DNA from: Arcobacter caeni
GTDB taxonomy: Bacteria; Campylobacterota; Campylobacteria; Campylobacterales; Arcobacteraceae
Reading direction: 5' to 3'
Assembly (NCBI RefSeq): GCF_003063245.1
Contig: NZ_MUXE01000008.1
Coordinates: 1-64,000, forward strand
Length of the DNA: 64,000 bases
In this document: one piece after another, positions 62,137 through 64,000 of the stretch
Numbering within the stretch: position 1 is the first letter of the stretch
Layout: each line of letters starts with the position of its first letter
The notes under the pieces: model-generated
What the model was told of the DNA's origin: nothing
The model's input: only the letters and a program-made list of their open reading frames with translations
The model's database searches: none
Translations under genes and position numbers: made by a program

Positions 62137-63368
62137 TGAATAAATATAAAATTATTGCATATATTTTTACTTTATTTTATGCAATTTTTATATTAAATTA
62201 TGAACCTTCATTTTACAATGATGATTCTGTTTTCTTAACAAGAGGAATTGATAATTTTAGTGTTATTGATTTCTCACCTCATTTTCCTGGATATGCTGTT
62301 ATTGTTATTTTAGGTAAATTTATAAATATTTTTATAAATGATTCAAAGTATTCATTCTTTTTATTATCTTCTTTATGTGCAGTTTTTTTACCCTTGCTTA
62401 TGTTTTTTTATGTAAAAAATTTAACAGATGAAAAAAAAGCATTTGTAGTTTTTTTGATTTCTATTAGTTCAGTTTATTTAATGAACTTATCTTTGAGTAT
62501 GTTAAGTGATAGTGTTGGATTATTTTTCTTTTTTTTATCCTTACATATGTATGCATTAAAGAAAAATAGACTTACTGGATTTATAGCTTCTCTTGCACTT
62601 TTTTCAAGACCATCATATTTGATTTTTTTTGTAATTGGATTTTTATACATTTATTTTACAAATAAAAATAGTCTAAAAGAGATTTTGATTTATTTTTTAT
62701 TTGGAACATTTTTATTTTTATCTTATACCTTTTTTTATAATGGATATTTATATATTGAAGAGGCAATTAGATTTACCCAAGGACATTTTGAACTTTGGGG
62801 AGTAGGTCAAAATAGTGATATAAAATGGATTGATAATATTTTAAGGCTTGAAAATATTCCTTATTTATTACTTGTTTTTTCTATATTTTCTTTAAAAAAA
62901 GAACATATTTTTCTTTGGGTTTTATTTTTATCATACTTTATTTGGATGATATTTGCTCAAAATCCAGATAATATAAGACATATGATACCTTTGATTTTTT
63001 TAGCAAATATAATTATTGTTTTATCTATAAAAAATAAAATTTTGATTTTAGTGCCTTTTTTAATAATAAATTTTTATGCTCACTCTTTTTATAAAGAAAA
63101 AATCTCACCACTAGAAAATATTGCAAAATATATAAATAACAATAATAATGAAGAAATAATAATCACAAATAGAGGTGTTGAGTTTTTAAGAGAAAAACTT
63201 AAAAATAAGATTGTTGATGGATATTACAAAAATAGTGCAGATTTTATAGTTAATAATAAAAAAAGTTTGACTATTACAACAAATAAACCAAAACAAAAAA
63301 ATTACATAGAGTTCAAAGGTAGATTTATTGGAGAACAAAATTTATATTTATTAGAAAGTCAAGATTAA
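62136..63368 (+). CDS. GT-C-type (GT39/83-like) integral membrane protein
   Basis: 410 residues with 10 or more hydrophobic segments. An acidic pair sits in the first periplasmic loop (SFYNDDSVFLTRGIDNF), the position of the catalytic Asp in polyprenol-phosphate-dependent glycosyltransferases. A soluble C-terminal region covers about 330-410. It may transfer a sugar to lipid or protein, and it follows the FAD-enzyme and periplasmic-protein genes by coupled translation. Sequence motifs beyond DD are weak, so the enzyme type is uncertain. Confidence 0.65.
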   Translation: MNKYKIIAYIFTLFYAIFILNYEPSFYNDDSVFLTRGIDNFSVIDFSPHFPGYAVIVILGKFINIFINDSKYSFFLLSSLCAVFLPLLMFFYVKNLTDEKKAFVVFLISISSVYLMNLSLSMLSDSVGLFFFFLSLHMYALKKNRLTGFIASLALFSRPSYLIFFVIGFLYIYFTNKNSLKEILIYFLFGTFLFLSYTFFYNGYLYIEEAIRFTQGHFELWGVGQNSDIKWIDNILRLENIPYLLLVFSIFSLKKEHIFLWVLFLSYFIWMIFAQNPDNIRHMIPLIFLANIIIVLSIKNKILILVPFLIINFYAHSFYKEKISPLENIAKYINNNNNEEIIITNRGVEFLREKLKNKIVDGYYKNSADFIVNNKKSLTITTNKPKQKNYIEFKGRFIGEQNLYLLESQD

Positions 63369-63405
63369 TAAAAAATTTAATATTTAATTAAGCTTTTTTA
63401 TCTAC

Positions 63406-63424
63406 AATTATGATAATCATTTTC
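63406..63424. promoter_or_regulatory. Fur box before the last gene
   Basis: AATTATGATAATCATTTTC matches 16 of 19 positions of the classical Fur box. It ends 14 bases before the ATG at 63439, just upstream of the AAAGGA ribosome-binding site. Confidence 0.75.
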
Positions 63425-63438
63425 AACAAAGGATAAAT

Positions 63439-64000
63439 ATGAAAAAAATTATTAAGATGTCACTTATTACATCATTGGTCGTGTCTTCGTTATATGCAGC
63501 GAATAATACAAAAACGCAAGTTTTAGATAAAAGATTTGATACAGCAGGTGCAATGTTTGCATACACTGAGTTTGAACTTTCAGGTGAACCAATGGTTGAG
63601 GGACTAGGTCTTGATTTAGATACTCTTGATCCTTATGCAATTAATCAACCTACAAAATTTGATTATACAGCAGGAATTGAGGGTTACGAATATTCAGAAG
63701 AAGCTATGTATGCACTAAATTATCAATCAAAAATGGGACCACATCTTGTTAATGGACTTCTAAATGAAAAAAGAGGTGGAACAATGGAATCTTTAGCAAA
63801 AAGATTTATTGAGCTTGCTAAAGTAACAGGAAATTCACCAGAAATCATACCTTTAAATATGCATCCAACAGCTCTTCCATATATTTCAGGAATGCCAGAA
63901 TTTGGGCAAGAAATTGATATGACAGTTGTAAATAATGATGAAATAGTTGTTGTTAAAAAAGGAAAAGAAATAAAAGTTAACACAGCTGTTCCTGCTTATT
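63439..64000 (+). CDS. Iron-regulated exported protein, truncated by the window end
   Basis: 187 codons are present and the frame stays open at the window end. Signal peptide 1-20 (ends SSLYAANN). The mature sequence (GLGLDLDTLDPYAINQPTKFDYTAG split over two parts, then GPHLVNGLLNEKRGGTMESLAKRF and NMHPTALPYISGMPEFG) matches no family I recognise. The Fur box directly upstream and the FTR1 unit before it suggest a role in iron acquisition. It has an AAAGGA site. Confidence 0.75.
   Translation, partial: MKKIIKMSLITSLVVSSLYAANNTKTQVLDKRFDTAGAMFAYTEFELSGEPMVEGLGLDLDTLDPYAINQPTKFDYTAGIEGYEYSEEAMYALNYQSKMGPHLVNGLLNEKRGGTMESLAKRFIELAKVTGNSPEIIPLNMHPTALPYISGMPEFGQEIDMTVVNNDEIVVVKKGKEIKVNTAVPAY

Overview
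The window is strongly AT-rich bacterial chromosome with densely packed genes. It most resembles Campylobacterota of the Arcobacter/Aliarcobacter type. Pointers are the histidine kinases sharing an 'HQWRQPL' H-box, the flagellar gene set, the ThrX-type arsenic genes, frequent TTG starts, and promoters with a clear TATAAT box but poor -35 boxes. I saw no rRNA, tRNA, CRISPR array or insertion sequence, and no gene-free stretch longer than 300 bases.

Layout. 1-5.4 kb: start of a biotin-dependent carboxylase alpha subunit with its OadG-like partner, an AraC/GyrI-like regulator, an Aat-like aminoacyl-transferase, a Tyr/Arg-rich exported protein, and a PLD-helicase-DUF3427 protein that may be a defence gene. 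5.5-20.5 kb: a PsiE-like membrane protein and a two-component system whose kinase carries two solute-binding domains. Divergent from it is a complete type I secretion system (TolC, ABC exporter, HlyD-like adaptor) followed by its 1681-residue LapA-like adhesin and a small soluble kinase. 20.6-25.0 kb: transketolase and a metabolic operon ending in lrgAB. 25.1-29.3 kb: an arsenic resistance operon (arsR, a gamma-glutamylcyclotransferase, arsB, arsC, arsP, a CxxC redox protein) and a methyltransferase. 29.4-30.7 kb: a dicarboxylate/amino-acid symporter.

30.8-44.5 kb is a nitrogen-control region. On the minus strand a miniature NtrC-like regulator is translationally coupled to glnD, followed by a periplasmic binding protein and a PAS histidine kinase. 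On the plus strand are two amt genes, a PII gene (glnK) and pyrC. A 17-base palindrome, TGYATA-N5-TATACA, lies upstream of the regulator gene, of amt1 and of amt2. In each case its centre is 39-41 bases before a TATAAT box. I read this as the operator of an unusual NtrC-like activator that works at sigma70-type promoters. This is the most interesting signal in the window.

44.5-54.7 kb is a flagellar cluster: fliM and flgI on the minus strand; on the plus strand an acidic protein with a pseudo-receiver-like head, fliQ, a FliJ-like gene, a MotE/FlgY-like gene, fliL, flgH, flgK, fliD, fliS and a small FliT-like gene. 54.7-59.3 kb holds tilS, rimO, panC, an orphan DppB-type permease and acpS. 59.3-64.0 kb is an iron-uptake region with good Fur-box matches before an FTR1 permease and before an unidentified exported protein cut by the window end. 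Between them lie a FAD oxidoreductase, a periplasmic protein and a GT-C-type membrane protein.
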